Of a DNA stretch of 64,000 bases, positions 37,860 through 50,045 are shown piece by piece. The DNA is taken from positions 179,001-243,000 of the forward strand of contig JAQFVV010006305.1 of NCBI GenBank assembly GCA_028023455.1, written 5' to 3'. The notes beneath the pieces were generated by a model. That model did not search any database, was not told the origin of the DNA, and worked only from the letters and a program-made list of their open reading frames with translations. The translations under genes and the position numbers were made by a program. Source of the DNA: Epiperipatus broadwayi. Its lineage: Eukaryota > Onychophora > Udeonychophora > Euonychophora > Peripatidae. The first letter of the stretch is position 1; every line of letters begins with the position of its first letter.

Positions 37860-38590
37860 TAAGTATTAACTAACTATTAACTTAATAATTATCTATCGAT
37901 CTATATTTTACTTGTCTCTTTATTTATCTATCAATCTATTTATTATTTAACTTCACTCTATTTTTCTATCAGTCTGTCTATTATTTACCTGTCTCTTTAT
38001 CGATATACTCATCTATTTCTCTTTGATTTCTCTATCTGCTTATTTACTTACTAAAACTCTATTTATCTATCTAGTTGTCTCTCTATATGTTGATCTATAT
38101 ATCTGTCATTTATTTCTCTATTACTATTTATTATTTAACTAATCTATTTACTTTTCTATAAATCTGTTTATTATTTACCTGTCTCTTCTTCTGTTTATCA
38201 AGATACCCATCTATTTCTCTTTTAGTTGTCTCTCTATCTGCTTATTTATTTAGTGTCTCACTATTTGTTTATCTATCTACTTGTCTCGCTATATGTTTAT
38301 CTATATATCAATCTTATTCATTTATTTCTCTGGTTTCCTACTTATAATTATTTGTGCATCCAGGCATTCTTTTAATTATCTAGCCAATCACATGTTCACT
38401 ATGTATTTATCTGTCTTTCTATAAATCTATTTATCCATCCATCTATCTATGCTTCCATCTTTCTATCCATCCACCAATCCATCCTTTTGTCCATTTATTC
38501 ATCCATTTACCTATCCATCCATTTATCTATCTATTTGGTTTTTTATCTATCTATTTATTTTGTTTTTCTATCTATTCATTTATAATTGCA
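37860..38590 (+). repeat. CTAT/CCAT microsatellite, left arm of inverted pair
   Basis: About 730 bp of imperfect CTAT, TTAT and CCAT tetranucleotides with embedded unique words (ATTATTTACCTGTCTC, GCATCCAGGCATT, TAGCCAATCAC). The same order of words, reverse complemented, occurs at 40,350-41,035. This is therefore a copied inverted arm and not independent microsatellite growth. Confidence 0.9.
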
Positions 38591-38640
38591 TTCAGCCATA
38601 CCTTTCATTAACTGGCCAGTGACCAAGAAACCCAGAAAGG

Positions 38641-38945
38641 TTACCTTGATTTTTGCTTGAGATTTGCTAGTCTTTTCAGAATGAGAATTATTGGATGATT
38701 TGATAACTCAACAAGCTTGCTGAATTCATTGATAGTTGCCAAACTATGTCTGAAGATAGTTGGAGGGATATTCAAGAATACAGGTAACCTTTCTACTAGT
38801 GTTGTATTTAAGAGTGCCAGAAATAATACATGAGGTTTCATCAATTTGTGCATCCACAAGATTTTTATGAATACTTTTGCACCATACTGGAGAACAGTAT
38901 TCAGCCACAGAACAAACAAGGGCTAGTCTAGAAGTTCTAAAAAAG
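38641..38945 (-). pseudogene. LINE reverse transcriptase C-terminal fragment (Jockey/CR1-like)
   Basis: The minus strand reads RLALVCSVAEYCSPVWC then DAQIDETSCIISGTLKYN, matching the region after the RT domain in Jockey/CR1/RTE-type LINEs ('ALVYSVAEYCSPVW..SSHT..VD.QLN.TMR.ISGTL'). A stop follows LQT and the frame then drifts. A 25-bp piece (GTTGAGTTATCAAATCATCC) recurs in opposite orientation at 39,095. This fragment lies in the unpaired centre of the giant foldback element. Confidence 0.75.
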
Positions 38946-39458
38946 TCAGCATTAGAATCTCATGAGGTGTTTGCAAGCTACCTATCTGTTCATCTGTCTA
39001 TGTCTATTATTTATTCTTTCATCAATCAATCAATCCATTTATCTACATTTTTATCAATGTATTCAGAATTTTCATCCATCCATTTGTCTATCTTGTTGAG
39101 TTATCAAATCATCCAATCAATCCCATTCTTAACAGACTTCCAAATCTCAGACAAAAATCATGGCAGCCTTTCTGGGTTATTAGTCATTCTCAGGAGTCAT
39201 TCACATTGGATTTCCACATCATGTGAACATATGACTGCAATAACTTCAATATAAATAATTTCACTCTAATAACTGATCTTACTCTTACAGTATCTAATTT
39301 TTCTTAAGAAAACTCTGTTCGAAGATTAACAATGAGAACAGGCTGGGTACATATTTACAAGAATATCCAATTTACTAGGCCCCTGTTGGCCTCTTTGCTC
39401 TACCTAACTTAGAACAATCAACTCTTGATTGGTTAAGAACAGTTGATTTTGAATTTTA

Positions 39459-39603
39459 AGTTTGCTAGTCTTTCACATGTGCGATTATCTCTTAGAAAGC
39501 CAATCAGATTTTCAACAGCTGTCTTAAGAACAATCAGGCTTCGATACATGACAGAGATTGGCTGTCTGAGCAATAATCGCGCATGTGAAAGACTAGCAAA
39601 CTT
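39459..39603. repeat. Short inverted repeat in the foldback centre
   Basis: Arms 39,459-39,512 and 39,555-39,603 are complementary (AGTTTGCTAGTCTTTCACATG against its complement, and GCCAATC/GATTGGC). The right arm plus 50 bp of flank (ACTTTCAATTATTACCAATT) is duplicated directly at 39,914-40,016. The loop sequence recurs in opposite orientation at 39,868-39,913. Confidence 0.85.
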
Positions 39604-40079
39604 TCAATTATTACCAATTTATTAACAACATGTGATTTAGATAAATATTATTTACATACGTTGCTGATAAATTATATTAACATCTAGAAAATTGTGGTGT
39701 AGTAAATCTGAGATTTCGCGCGTAATATCTTAAATTAATAACACAATGAATGATAAGTGTATATATTCAAGGTTTCAGGCCAAGATGCTTAAGACTGGCT
39801 TATATATATAAAAAAGTTAAGTTGATAAAAGGTTGGTATCATCCTTTTCTATCCTTTCCTTGTCAAAATCTCTGTCATGTATCGAAGCCTGATCGTTCTT
39901 AAGACAGCTGTTTAAAATCTGATTGGCTGTCTGAGAGATAATCACGCATGTGAAAGACTAGAAAACTTTCAATTATTACCAATTTATTAACAACATGTGA
40001 TTTAGACAAATATTATATACACTAATAAAATAAATGCAATAGATAAGCAGATGGTTGGGACTAGATAGGTGAATTGATG

Positions 40080-41035
40080 GTTGGATGCACACACACACAT
40101 ATATATATATAAAGATAGATAGGTAGATAGAGGGATAAACATAGATAGGCACATAGGTATATAAGTAAATAAAAAGGTTAACAGATAAAGATAGATAGTA
40201 GATTGTTCATTTTCTAAAGATGATTGGCTGGATGAGTAAATAAATAGATAGTGGAAAAGCAGATAGAAAGATAAAGATAGACAGATAGATATATATGTAT
40301 TAAGTAAATAGGTAGATAGACAAATAGGTAATGGATAGGTGATTGGCTAAAGAATTAAAAGTGTAGTTGGATGTATAAATAAATAGAAAAATATAAATAG
40401 ATAGGCAGATAATAAATCAGATAGATAGATGGATGGATGCATAAACAGATAGATAGATGTATGGAAAGATAAATGGATAGACAGAATGAAAGCCGGATGA
40501 ATGGATAGATAAATGTAGATGGATGGATGGATAGAAAGATGGAAGCATATGTATATGGAATGGATAAATAGATAGATTGAAAGACAGACAGATAAATAGA
40601 TAGTGGATAGGTGATTGGCTAGATAGTTAAATAAATGCCTGGATGCATAAATAATTATATAGGTAGAAAACCAGAGAAATAAATAAATCAGATGGATATA
40701 TAGATAAACATATAGAGAGACAAGTAGATAGATAAACAAATAATGAGACATTAATTAAATAAGCAGCTAGAGAGACCACTAAAAGAGAGATAGATTGGTA
40801 TCTTGATAAACAGAAAAAAAGACAGGTGAATAATAAACAGATTTTTAGAAAAATGGACTAGTTAAATAATAGTGATATATAGATAAACATATAGAGAGAT
40901 GAGAAAATAGATAAACAGGGACAGTAAATAAATAAGCAGATAGAGAGAGAAATAAAAGAGATAGATGAGTATCTCAATAAAGAGTACCTAATAAATAGAT
41001 TAATAAAAAATAATAGAGGCAAGCTAAATAATAGA
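40080..41035 (+). repeat. GATA/GGAT microsatellite, right arm of inverted pair
   Basis: About 950 bp of GATA-type tetranucleotides. Its reverse complement follows the left arm (37,860-38,590) word for word over long stretches with roughly four fifths identity by eye. The long minus-strand frame through it is an artefact of tetranucleotide repetition. Confidence 0.9.
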
Positions 41036-42109
41036 TTTTTTTTCATTATTCCTTTAAAAGAAAGTATGATCAAGTCAATGACGCCAAACTGAATCTCTGG
41101 ACACAATCAGGTAATCCCTTTAGCTTCATTTTATTACTTTACTTTCACACATGTGAACCATAGAAAATAACTTTGCAAGGTTCAGATATATATTTTTATC
41201 ATTTTACTTTTTATTTGCAATTTTGATAATAGACAATAATTTGTTTTATTTTTTGCTTAAATATTTCTTAAAGTATTGCCTTTGAAATGTTCCCTTTTTT
41301 TGCTTAAAAGTTATTTTTTTAATATATACTTAACAAAATATCCATAATATTTTAATGTGAGAATTACAGATAACATCTATTGGTACTTGAATATTAGTCC
41401 TGCAACATAGAGGAGATGGTATGTCTTTTCACATCTGCAATAAATGTGTAATCTTGCGATCACGTCAAATTTAAGCGAAATAAAGCCTGTGTTGTTATCT
41501 GATCTCATGTGAAAATATGTGTTGCTGGTTTTTTTTTCTTTTGTATTTTTTTTTTATATTTTCAACATTTTCAGTTATTGTCCAGATTTCTTTCTGACAA
41601 GTTTTTATTTCAATTGCGTTTTTGTTTCATCCAAGTATTTCTAGATTATTTCTACTTCTGAATTCATTTGATTTTAAGTGTGTAAGTATACTTAGTGTTC
41701 GTTTTTGTTCTTTTGATTTTCTTTTCATAACTTCCTAATGCCGGTTACGATCATTTTCGTGTGAACTGTAGAGATAAACTTCATAAATCCAGCAACGGGG
41801 ATTCGCATCCCAATGTATTGATAGACTATATGGTGGTGAAATAAGCAACAGTGATGGACATCAAGGCAATACTAAATTTATGTGTTGCATAGATTGCATA
41901 AAAAAATGACAATGTGTTCATTTGCATATTGAATGACATAAAAAAAAATTTTCCACCAGGATGAAAACTTAACAAAAGTGTTGTAATTTATATTTCTTTA
42001 TTTTTGCAAATTTTTTTGTTTTGTTTTAAAAAAAAATACATTTGTTTATTACCATTTCTGTGGAAAATCCCATACAGCTGATGGGTGATGCAATTATGTG
42101 TTCAGTAAA

Positions 42110-43370
42110 ACTCCATTTTGGGGGAAATTTTTCAGTTGAGATCTTCATTTTTGTGTCAAAAATGTAAATGCCAAATTGCTTGTTTCAACATGAAAATTCC
42201 TGTTATACATTAGATGGTAAGTAGCGTTTATGTATATTTTATGTTTTTTTTTTGTAAATAATATTTAAAAAAATAATTTAGTGATTGTTTTGTCTATGTT
42301 TAAAGCAATATTTTGGTGCTACAGTAATGGCATTTCATATTTTACATATTTTTAGGCTGAGAAAATCTTTTTTTTGGTCCTTGAGTATTAGGCTTGCAAT
42401 ATGGATCATGTATTAGATATATTTTCACAAGATTTACAAAATTATCGGCAAGGTAAATACATATGTGAAAAGATACAGCATGTCTAATAAAATGGAATGA
42501 AATTGAAATTTATAACAATAATAAAGATATATGAATTTGAGCAAGAAATCAATATTAAAAATAACATTTTTTAAAAAATATTGATTTGCCATCCAGAAAA
42601 ATATATACGACTTTCACACTGTAAAATTTATAACAACCCTAAAGATATAAATCTTACAAAAAAGATATTTGAGTATTAGGTCCTGCAACACAGATCATGT
42701 ATAAGACACGCTATGCCTTTTCATATTCATATTAATCCATTGATAACTTTGTAATCTTGTGATCTGACCAAAATAACATGTACTCAGATCTTGTACATGA
42801 TATTTTTTGCAAGATTTACAAAAAAGTAACATGTATATGGATCTTATGATATTTTCGCAAGACTTGCAAAGTTATTGGCAGGTTGAATACGTATGTGAAA
42901 AGGCATAGCATGTCTAATAAAATGGAGTGGAATTTAAATTTATAACAATAATAAAGATATATTAATTTGAGCAAGAAATCAATATTAAAAAAACATTTTA
43001 AAAAAAAAATTGATTTGCCATCTAGAAAAATAAATACAACTTTCACATTGTAAAATTTATAACAACACTAAAAATATGAATTTCACAAAAAAAAAAAAAA
43101 GCAGATTTTAAAAAGTACATTTTCTCTTCCCAAAAATATGTAAAATATGAAATGCTATTATTCTAATACCAAAATGTTATTTTAAATGTAGACAAAACAA
43201 TCACTAGATTGTTTTTTTAAATATTATTTACAGAAAAACATAAAATATACACATATGCTACTTACTGTCTAATATACAACAGGAATTTTCATGTTGAAAC
43301 AAACAATATGGCATTTACATTTTTGACACAAAATGGAGATCTCAACTGAAAATTTTCCAAGTATCTTTAT
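42110..43370. mobile_element. Nested foldback in the right arm
   Basis: Arms of about 250 bp (42,110-42,370 and 43,120-43,370) are inverted; shared words include ACATGAAAATTCCTGTT and CATTTCATATTTTACATA with their complements. Inside is a direct duplication: 42,430-42,660 and 42,855-43,080 both contain ATGTGAAAAG.(A/C)A.AGCATGTCTAA and AGCAAGAAATCAATATTAAA. It interrupts the giant foldback's right arm. No transposase. Confidence 0.7.
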
Positions 43371-44401
43371 TTTCATCATGTAAGTATGCTAACATTTTGT
43401 AGTCATTTTTTCATATTTGATTGCCATATAATTTGATATTTTGGTCATGTGATTGCAACAGCAGAATTTTTTGGTCATATTCTAACTACACTTAACAAAG
43501 TATATCATAATGTTTTAATATGAGAATTAAGGATACATATCTATTTATTAATAAATATGATAATAGATAATAGTACTTTGTTGTTTTGTTTTTGGTCTAA
43601 TATTTCCTAAACTATTTGAAATGATGACCATACAATAAATATTTTTGATCAAATTTTATTCTATAGCCATTAAAATGTTTTATTCATTTCGTAAGTTAAT
43701 CTATAATTTTTTTCAATGGTGAACTTATTTTTTCATTAATATATTTGTTTTTCTTTTTGTTTGTTTTGATAATGTAATTATACTTTGTGCTCATTTTTCA
43801 TATTTGATTGCTGTAATAATTTGATCTTTTGTTCATGTGATTACACCATTGAATCCCCCCCCCCCCAATGATATATTTGCTTCTAAAATTTTGAGTTTTG
43901 CTAATTTTTTTTGTTTTCATCATGTAATTATGCTAATATTTTGTGGTTATTTTTTCATATTTATTTGCCATTTGACTACTATAATAATTTGACATGTTGG
44001 TCATGTCATTACAACAGCAAAATTTTTTTGGTCATATTCTAATTTTTCATATCCTTAATATTTTGATTTCTAGATGAGTTTGATTTTTTTTTTGAATGAT
44101 AATAATTCTAAAAAATTTGTGTATTTATTTAATTTTTCAACATATGGTTATGGCCATAATTTGATCTTCTGATCACATGATTTGATCAAGCATAGTTGTA
44201 CAAAATTTATGTGTTTATTTTTTAATTATTTATAGAAATTGCAATTTTTAATAAATCGTCAAAATAATTGGAAAACTGCCCATTGAGCTTCCTTGCGTAT
44301 TTTGACTTTTTTTATCACTTGGTTGTGTCAGCTGTGGGTTTGGCACTCACCTTAGAAACCAAAGTAGTGGAAAATGCATTCTAAACCAGTACCGAAAAAA
44401 G

Positions 44402-46119
44402 ATTAATCTGAAATATACATTTATTAGAATCAAAATGAAAAATATAATAATTTGCCTATTAATATTTCATTAACTAAATTGAAAATATGAGATTCTAAAT
44501 AAAACTTTTAATAGAATGAAAAGTAGAAATAAACTAATCAATGATATGCAAAAATATTACAACCTTGGCAGTAGTATATTAGAGAATTTATTACTTAATT
44601 TTCAACAAAAATAAATAAACAATTTCATGATAATGTGATTAGAATATTTTCCTATCTGAGCCAAGTAAAATTGGTGGGGGGGGGAGGGGGGTCAGACTTT
44701 TACTTTCTAGTACTAAGCCCATAATTAACCTAGATAACTATCTAATATTTTTTAGTAAATGAATATCTAGCTATTATTTAGAAGTTAAAGCAGGAAAAAA
44801 AACTTCTAGAATTTCTCATCATTTAGAAAATCTATAAGCCTAATGAATATGGTCCTCTCCTTGACAGTTTCACTATGAGATTTTGTGGAGAGAACTTTCC
44901 ACTTCAGCAGATTGTATATATATATAGCTTTAAGCATTATTTCACTTGTTATTTAAATAATACATGGGCAATTTAAAAGTATTGCAGTTTGTAATGTTAT
45001 AATTGTCTATTTATTAGTCTGCATTACATGGATATGTTTATTTAATGTTTAAAGAGGTTTATTTAAAGTTCATTGTATCAATATTTCATTCTCTGTGGTC
45101 AAGTTGCAATCTTTAAGTGTCCATATATATTCGTTGGACCATTAGTAAGAGTGGATTTCCATTCTTGCTATTAAAAGGTGAGAAGGTTGCCTTGACAGCA
45201 GTGAAAAATATTGATTACTATCTTTATTGTGAATATTTGGGTGGTTACTGGTTGATTTCTAATTTTATATATATATATTAATCTAAAGATTTTCAAAGAC
45301 TTGTAAATGATAACATTGAAATATAATGGAAATTTTTTCTTAATAATCTAGAAAAGATTTCAGTTACAATGTAATCATGCAATAACAACTTAATACTGGC
45401 AATACCAGTTGAAACCATATGATTTAATAACAATAGTGTTTGTTTGACCTATATTAAACCAAAAATGGAACTGCTTTTAGTTTAATACTCTAGCTGGTAT
45501 AAAAATTATAAGTCAAGCTTAGTCAGTTTATACACATTAAAATATAAAGAATCTATATTAGACTCATAATTTTAATATCTACTAGAGTACTAAGCCAAAA
45601 TCAGTTCTATTTTTAGTTTAATATGATTCAGACAAACATTACTGTTATAACTAGATCAAGAGGTTACAATTAGTACTTAAAATTTTAATTGTTGTCTGAT
45701 TACATGATAACTGAAATTGTATCTAGATTATTACAGTCAAAAAAGTTCTAATATATTTCCTGGATAGTGGAAAATATGTATCTATTCTTATCTGAATGTA
45801 AAAAATCATGTGATTTCTATAAATCATTAACATCATTCATCTTAACATTCCATGTAGAATAACTAAATGCTCTAATATATCATCAACAGTGTTATTTGAA
45901 GAAATGACTAAATAGATGATTGTTATTGATCTAGTCAGCTATCTACATTTGATTTTTAGCTTAATTTACTTTTAAAACACTGCTTTGGCATCATGAAAAA
46001 ATACTGTGCTGACTAATTAATCATTTGAAGATTTCTTTGAAATACTGATTTATTATAGTAATATTACTATGACTTAATTTGTAATATTTGATTACAAGTA
46101 TAATTATATACTTGGAATT
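44402..46119. other. Intergenic AT-rich DNA
   Basis: Contains a G-rich run (44,675-44,692) and, at 44,690-44,850, a copy of the uncharacterised dispersed repeat seen near 15.5 and 20.5 kb. No coding motif. Confidence 0.4.
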
Positions 46120-46560
46120 TTGAACACAAACTGAGCACTGATTATATATGTGTGTAAGAGATGATGATCTGGACCAACTGATTAGTGCTGGTTTGGCACA
46201 AAATGTGTATTGGAGATCATTTATCTTTTTCACATGTATGGTTATGTGTATTAGTTGTATAAGATAGAGTTGATAACTGAAGGGAGCTTGAAAATCTGTG
46301 TTCAAATTCCCTATATGACTTAATTTATAAATTCAATATGTAATTTAAAACCTTTTATTATTAGTTTTCATTGACAGGTGTTTTGTGTTTTTTGCAAATT
46401 TTTATTTCTCTTTCAATTTCTTATTGGATTTTGAGAAAAGGGGAGGAGGTAGAGCACTGGGATAGAGAGATGGGGAGCAATATAGTAAGTTTTCATAATT
46501 GATTTATCATAATACTACCTATGTGATATTGAGTTAAGATAAATTTCAGAAATATTACCA
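46120..46560 (+). mobile_element. SINE-like dispersed repeat, family A (copy 2)
   Basis: Shares a core with 58,330-58,960 (opposite strand) and 61,170-61,510 (same strand): TTGGAGATC.TTTATCTTTTTCACAT, GTATTAGTTGTATAAGATAGAG, then GTGTTCAAATTCC, a B-box-like motif, then an AT-rich body containing CATTGACAGGTG. A family tRNA origin is suggested by the clearer B box (AGTTCAAACCC) in the 61-kb copy. It directly precedes the Penelope-like element. Confidence 0.55.
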
Positions 46561-46759
46561 AAATCACCTTTTCTTTATTTTGCTGTAATATCTTATATAA
46601 ATACAATTTATCCAAACCACTTTGAACATTTTTTAGCAAAACCCTTTATTTGTACATATATACATACACCTACATTTTGGTTGTTCTGCAGTCTTCTTCA
46701 GAGCTATGATATAATGAACAAAATAAAATACATAACTGTATAAATAATACCATTTTGTA

Positions 46760-47950
46760 GAAGAAAAATACGGAGTTCATTATTATGATGACAAAGATAT
46801 TACAAAATTGATAAATAATGAAGAGAAAATATGGTTTGATGAATTTTTTTTAAAAAGAAATAATTTGATATATAAAATAGAAAATAATAAAAAATTTGAA
46901 AATATAAGTAAGGGGAATGTAAAGAAAAACAAAGAATTAATAGGAAAGAAAGAAGTCATAAAGATTACATCTTAGTATGAAGAAATAGTTTTCCTAAAGT
47001 CAGATAAAAGGAATAAATTAGTGAAATTAGATAAAAAAGATTATTTAGAAAAAATGAAGGTTATGCTGAGTGATAAGATATTTGAAAAAGTTAAGAAGAA
47101 TGACAGTGACTTAAAAAATAGAAATATATATATATTAATTAAACATATTTATAAAGAGGGTTTAATAGACAAGTCAACATTTGAGAAAATAGGGAGTAAA
47201 AAATGTAGAACAGCAAGAATATATGGGGCTCCAAAAATTAACAAAGAAAATATACCACTAAGGCCAATTATTGATTATAAGGGATCTTACTTCAAAAAAG
47301 TTTCAAAATAGTTATCAAGTGAAATTTTTTAAAAATATGCTAATGAGTATGAAAATTCCAACATTAAAAATAATAAAATTTTAATAGATGAAATTAATGA
47401 CATATTTAAAAAATATGAATACAGAAATTTAACATTTATAAAAATTGACATTATTTCAATGTATACTAATTTAAATGTGGGAAAATCAATAAATTTAGCT
47501 ATAGAAAAGTATATTAAGGATAAAAATAAAAAAATTAAATTACCTGTTCATATTTTGGTAGAATTAATGGAATTATGTTGTAAGGATATAATTTTTGAAT
47601 ATAATGGGAAATTTTATAAGCAAATAGAAAGATTATTAATGGGAGGAGCTCTAAGTACAGTTTTAAACAATATTTATATGAATGAGTTTGATAAAAATAT
47701 ATAAGAAAATAAAAATGCTCCTTAGTTTTTTAACAGATATGTAAATGATTATTTCATTATTTTTAATAAAAGACAATTAATGATGTTAATAAAATGGAAA
47801 AAAATATAAAGTTTATGGTTGAGAAGGAAGAAAATAATGAAACTGCATATCTGAATATAATGTTTCAAAAGAAATGGATAGATAAAAATGGTATATTCAG
47901 ACAAATATTTATAAAAAGAACAGTACTAGTAACAAAATAACAAACTGGTT
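46760..47950 (+). pseudogene. Penelope-like reverse transcriptase
   Basis: KSDKRNKLVKLDKKDYLEKM and TARIYGAPKINKENIPLRP (46,995-47,270) match the PLE N-terminal and thumb-side motifs ('ADKG...V.D..DY..KM', 'ARLYGLPK.HK...PLRPI'). FIKIDIISMYTNL (47,437-47,475) is motif A with its Asp. FEYNGKFYKQIERLLMGGAL (about 47,595) is motif B. RYVNDYFIIF (47,734) is motif C, with Asn in place of the first Asp of the usual YVDD. EKEENNETAYLNIMF follows as in PLEs. Stops occur at about 46,975, 47,309, 47,702 and elsewhere. It would prime reverse transcription of the element at cleaved targets. Confidence 0.88.
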
Positions 47951-48299
47951 TTCCAATATTGATAGGAAATATAAAATTAGTTGTATATATTCAAGAATAT
48001 ACAGGGCTGCAATGTATTGTTCAAGAAGACTATATTAAACAAAAAGATTTAATAATTAAGTTAAAAATGAGTTGTTTCCCTGTACATATAATTAAAAGAA
48101 ATATTGAAAAAATAGAGTATAAAATAAATAAAAATAAAGAGTAAAGGAAAAAAGAAAGATGAAAATAGATATATAGGAATAAAAACAAATAATAATATTA
48201 TAGTGAATAAGTTTAACAAAATTATAAAGAAGATTAATAAAAAATGCAAAAGAATAATTACTACAAAAATGTATAATAAAAAAGAGAAAACCTATTAAA

Positions 48300-50045
48300 T
48301 TTGATAGATAACAAATATATAGGATATAATAATGATAATAAAGAAATAATTAATGAAGTATATGTGATAAAATACAATCAATGTCTAGATAGTGGGATTG
48401 ATAAATATATGGGAGAAACAAAAAAATTCTATAAAAACAAGATTAAAACAACATGCCAGATAATATATCACCAATATATATATATGAAACAAACATGCCA
48501 CAAATTGGTAGTATTCTATTCTATCATGTCAACCACTTGATGGCATTGATTGTAAGCAAAAACATATACATATAATGTTACCAGGCCCACCCCATTCTTT
48601 GTGAAAGAATAAGAAATCATATGGGTTATTGTAATTCATTAATTTTCTTAATAACATTTACTAGAACAATTTTACATAAACATGTATTATTGCAAATATT
48701 CTATTCTAGTAGAATTCCCCGTGTGGCCAAATCTTGCTCCCCCTTCCTGCAAACTTTACAACTATATCGTGGTGGCAAAAAAATGATGCTGATAATGCTT
48801 TAATTACTGAACTGTCTTTTACTTTTTTGGGTCATTTTTGAAAAGGAAAAATAATTATTTATTAATTTATTTATTGATTGATTTCTTACTAGCTATCTTT
48901 GAAAGATAATATGTATATGGATATTAATGGCACACCTATTAAGAATGATTAATAATTTCCAACTCAATCGGTTTTGTTTTTTTTTATTAATTTTTTTGTT
49001 GGGCATTTAAAGATTAATTAATAAATGTGCCATTCTTTGGACAATTTCTTTTCGTCTTTGAATAGAACTACAAGAATTTTCACAGTCATACATCCTTTTT
49101 GTCCGAATGCTTAACTTAATTCATTCTGATTTCCTTCATCAATTTCTGTAATTTAGTCGAGAACAATTTGACGCTACCAAAAAATTAAAAACCCACTTTA
49201 ACTCCAAGTAGCCCTGAAAAATTTCATCTTAGTTCTGCAATGTAGGCCAGAGAGGTATGCCTTTTCACATTGACAAGAATTAAAACTCTCAATTGACCTA
49301 CCTTATTGCAAAGATTCTATTGCAATAGAATTAATTAATTCCCTATGCACACCAGCTTCTGTGGATGGCAGTTGGCCCAATTTTGACCGGTCAGCCATTT
49401 TATTTGTCATGGACATGTTCTCAAAAAACATGACTTTTCACATGAGCTTGTCAAAATCTTGCTTGGACCTACCTTTTCCGAATTGATTTGAAGGTTCCAT
49501 ATTGAGTAGGGAAGCATGATGACAGCTAGACAATTGTTACAAGGTAATAGTAGGTCAAATGACTTGCAAGCTAATTCCTTTGACATTCACATTTGAAGAG
49601 TTGTGGCAGGCTGAAGTCCAGACACCTTTACATGATACTGTAGTGAACATTGAATTGTGAGTATTGGGATAAAGTGCATAACACTAAAGCAGACCGGCTG
49701 CCAATAAACAACATCTTTTCTGAGCTTTATAGCATAAAAATTAACGCCATCGGTGCCGGTTGCCATACATTAAATGGCCTCTTTCTGTGCTTTTGTATAG
49801 ATAGATATGCCTAGAAGGTGGTGGCCATGTAAATGACATATTTATGTGCTTTTACATATAAATAGCGCCATCAAGCAGCTGACATGATAGAATAGAAAAC
49901 AACTCACAAATGTTACACAAAGTTCAGTAAAAATGAGGTTACATATAGAAAATATTAAAGTAAAGAAAATAAAAGAAGCAATATTAATAAGAAAGATAAA
50001 ATCAAAATTTAATAGGGATTCTGGGATTAGGAGGAGATTAGTATA
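48300..50045 (+). pseudogene. GIY-YIG endonuclease domain of the PLE, split by an insertion
   Basis: VYVIKYNQC ... DKYMGETKKFYKNKIK (48,358-48,455) matches the GIY-YIG start of PLEs ('VYKI.C..C...YIGET...  .RI'). The domain's end, KKIKEAILIRK..SKFNRDSGIRRR (49,960-50,035, with 'EA..I....  NRD.G' conserved), appears only after a 1,384-bp interruption. Together they show one domain cut by a later insertion. Role: single-strand nicking for target-primed insertion. Confidence 0.8.
48514..49897. mobile_element. 1.4-kb insertion with inverted ends inside the PLE
   Basis: The ends are inverted: TTCTATTCTATCATGTCA at 48,514 followed by CTTGATGGC, against GCCATCAAG and TGACATGATAGAATAGAA ending at 49,897 (about 30 bp, few mismatches). 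The interior has no recognisable gene. It includes a word also found in the nested foldback (AGTTCTGCAATGTAGGCCAG.....GCCTTTTCACAT near 49,230). A non-autonomous DNA transposon is likely. No clean target duplication could be read. Confidence 0.6.

Larger units (their letters stand above)
30368..44393. mobile_element. Giant foldback element (about 14 kb inverted repeat)
   Basis: The ends are inverted copies: GGTACTGGTTTAG at 30,368 and CTAAACCAGTACC ending at 44,393. Similarity continues inward for over a kilobase (TTTCTAAGG, CAATTATTTTGAC, TTTTGTACAACTATG in both). The 8 bp outside are GAGAAAAG on the left and GAAAAAAG on the right, a 7/8 match consistent with an 8-bp target duplication. The left arm is 30,368-31,895 plus 37,499-about 38,590, split by a Ty3/Gypsy element. 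The right arm is about 40,350-41,380 plus 43,370-44,393, split by a nested foldback. Both outer arms contain an internal tandem duplication of about 550 bp and sub-repeats around GATCAAAAGATCAAATT. No transposase is recognised. Without the LTR element it would be about 8.4 kb. Confidence 0.8.

Noticed and set aside
40347-40751. 134-codon minus-strand open frame rich in Leu, Ile, Tyr and Ser
   Set aside because: A direct product of the GATA tetranucleotide repeat read in one frame; no protein-like composition.
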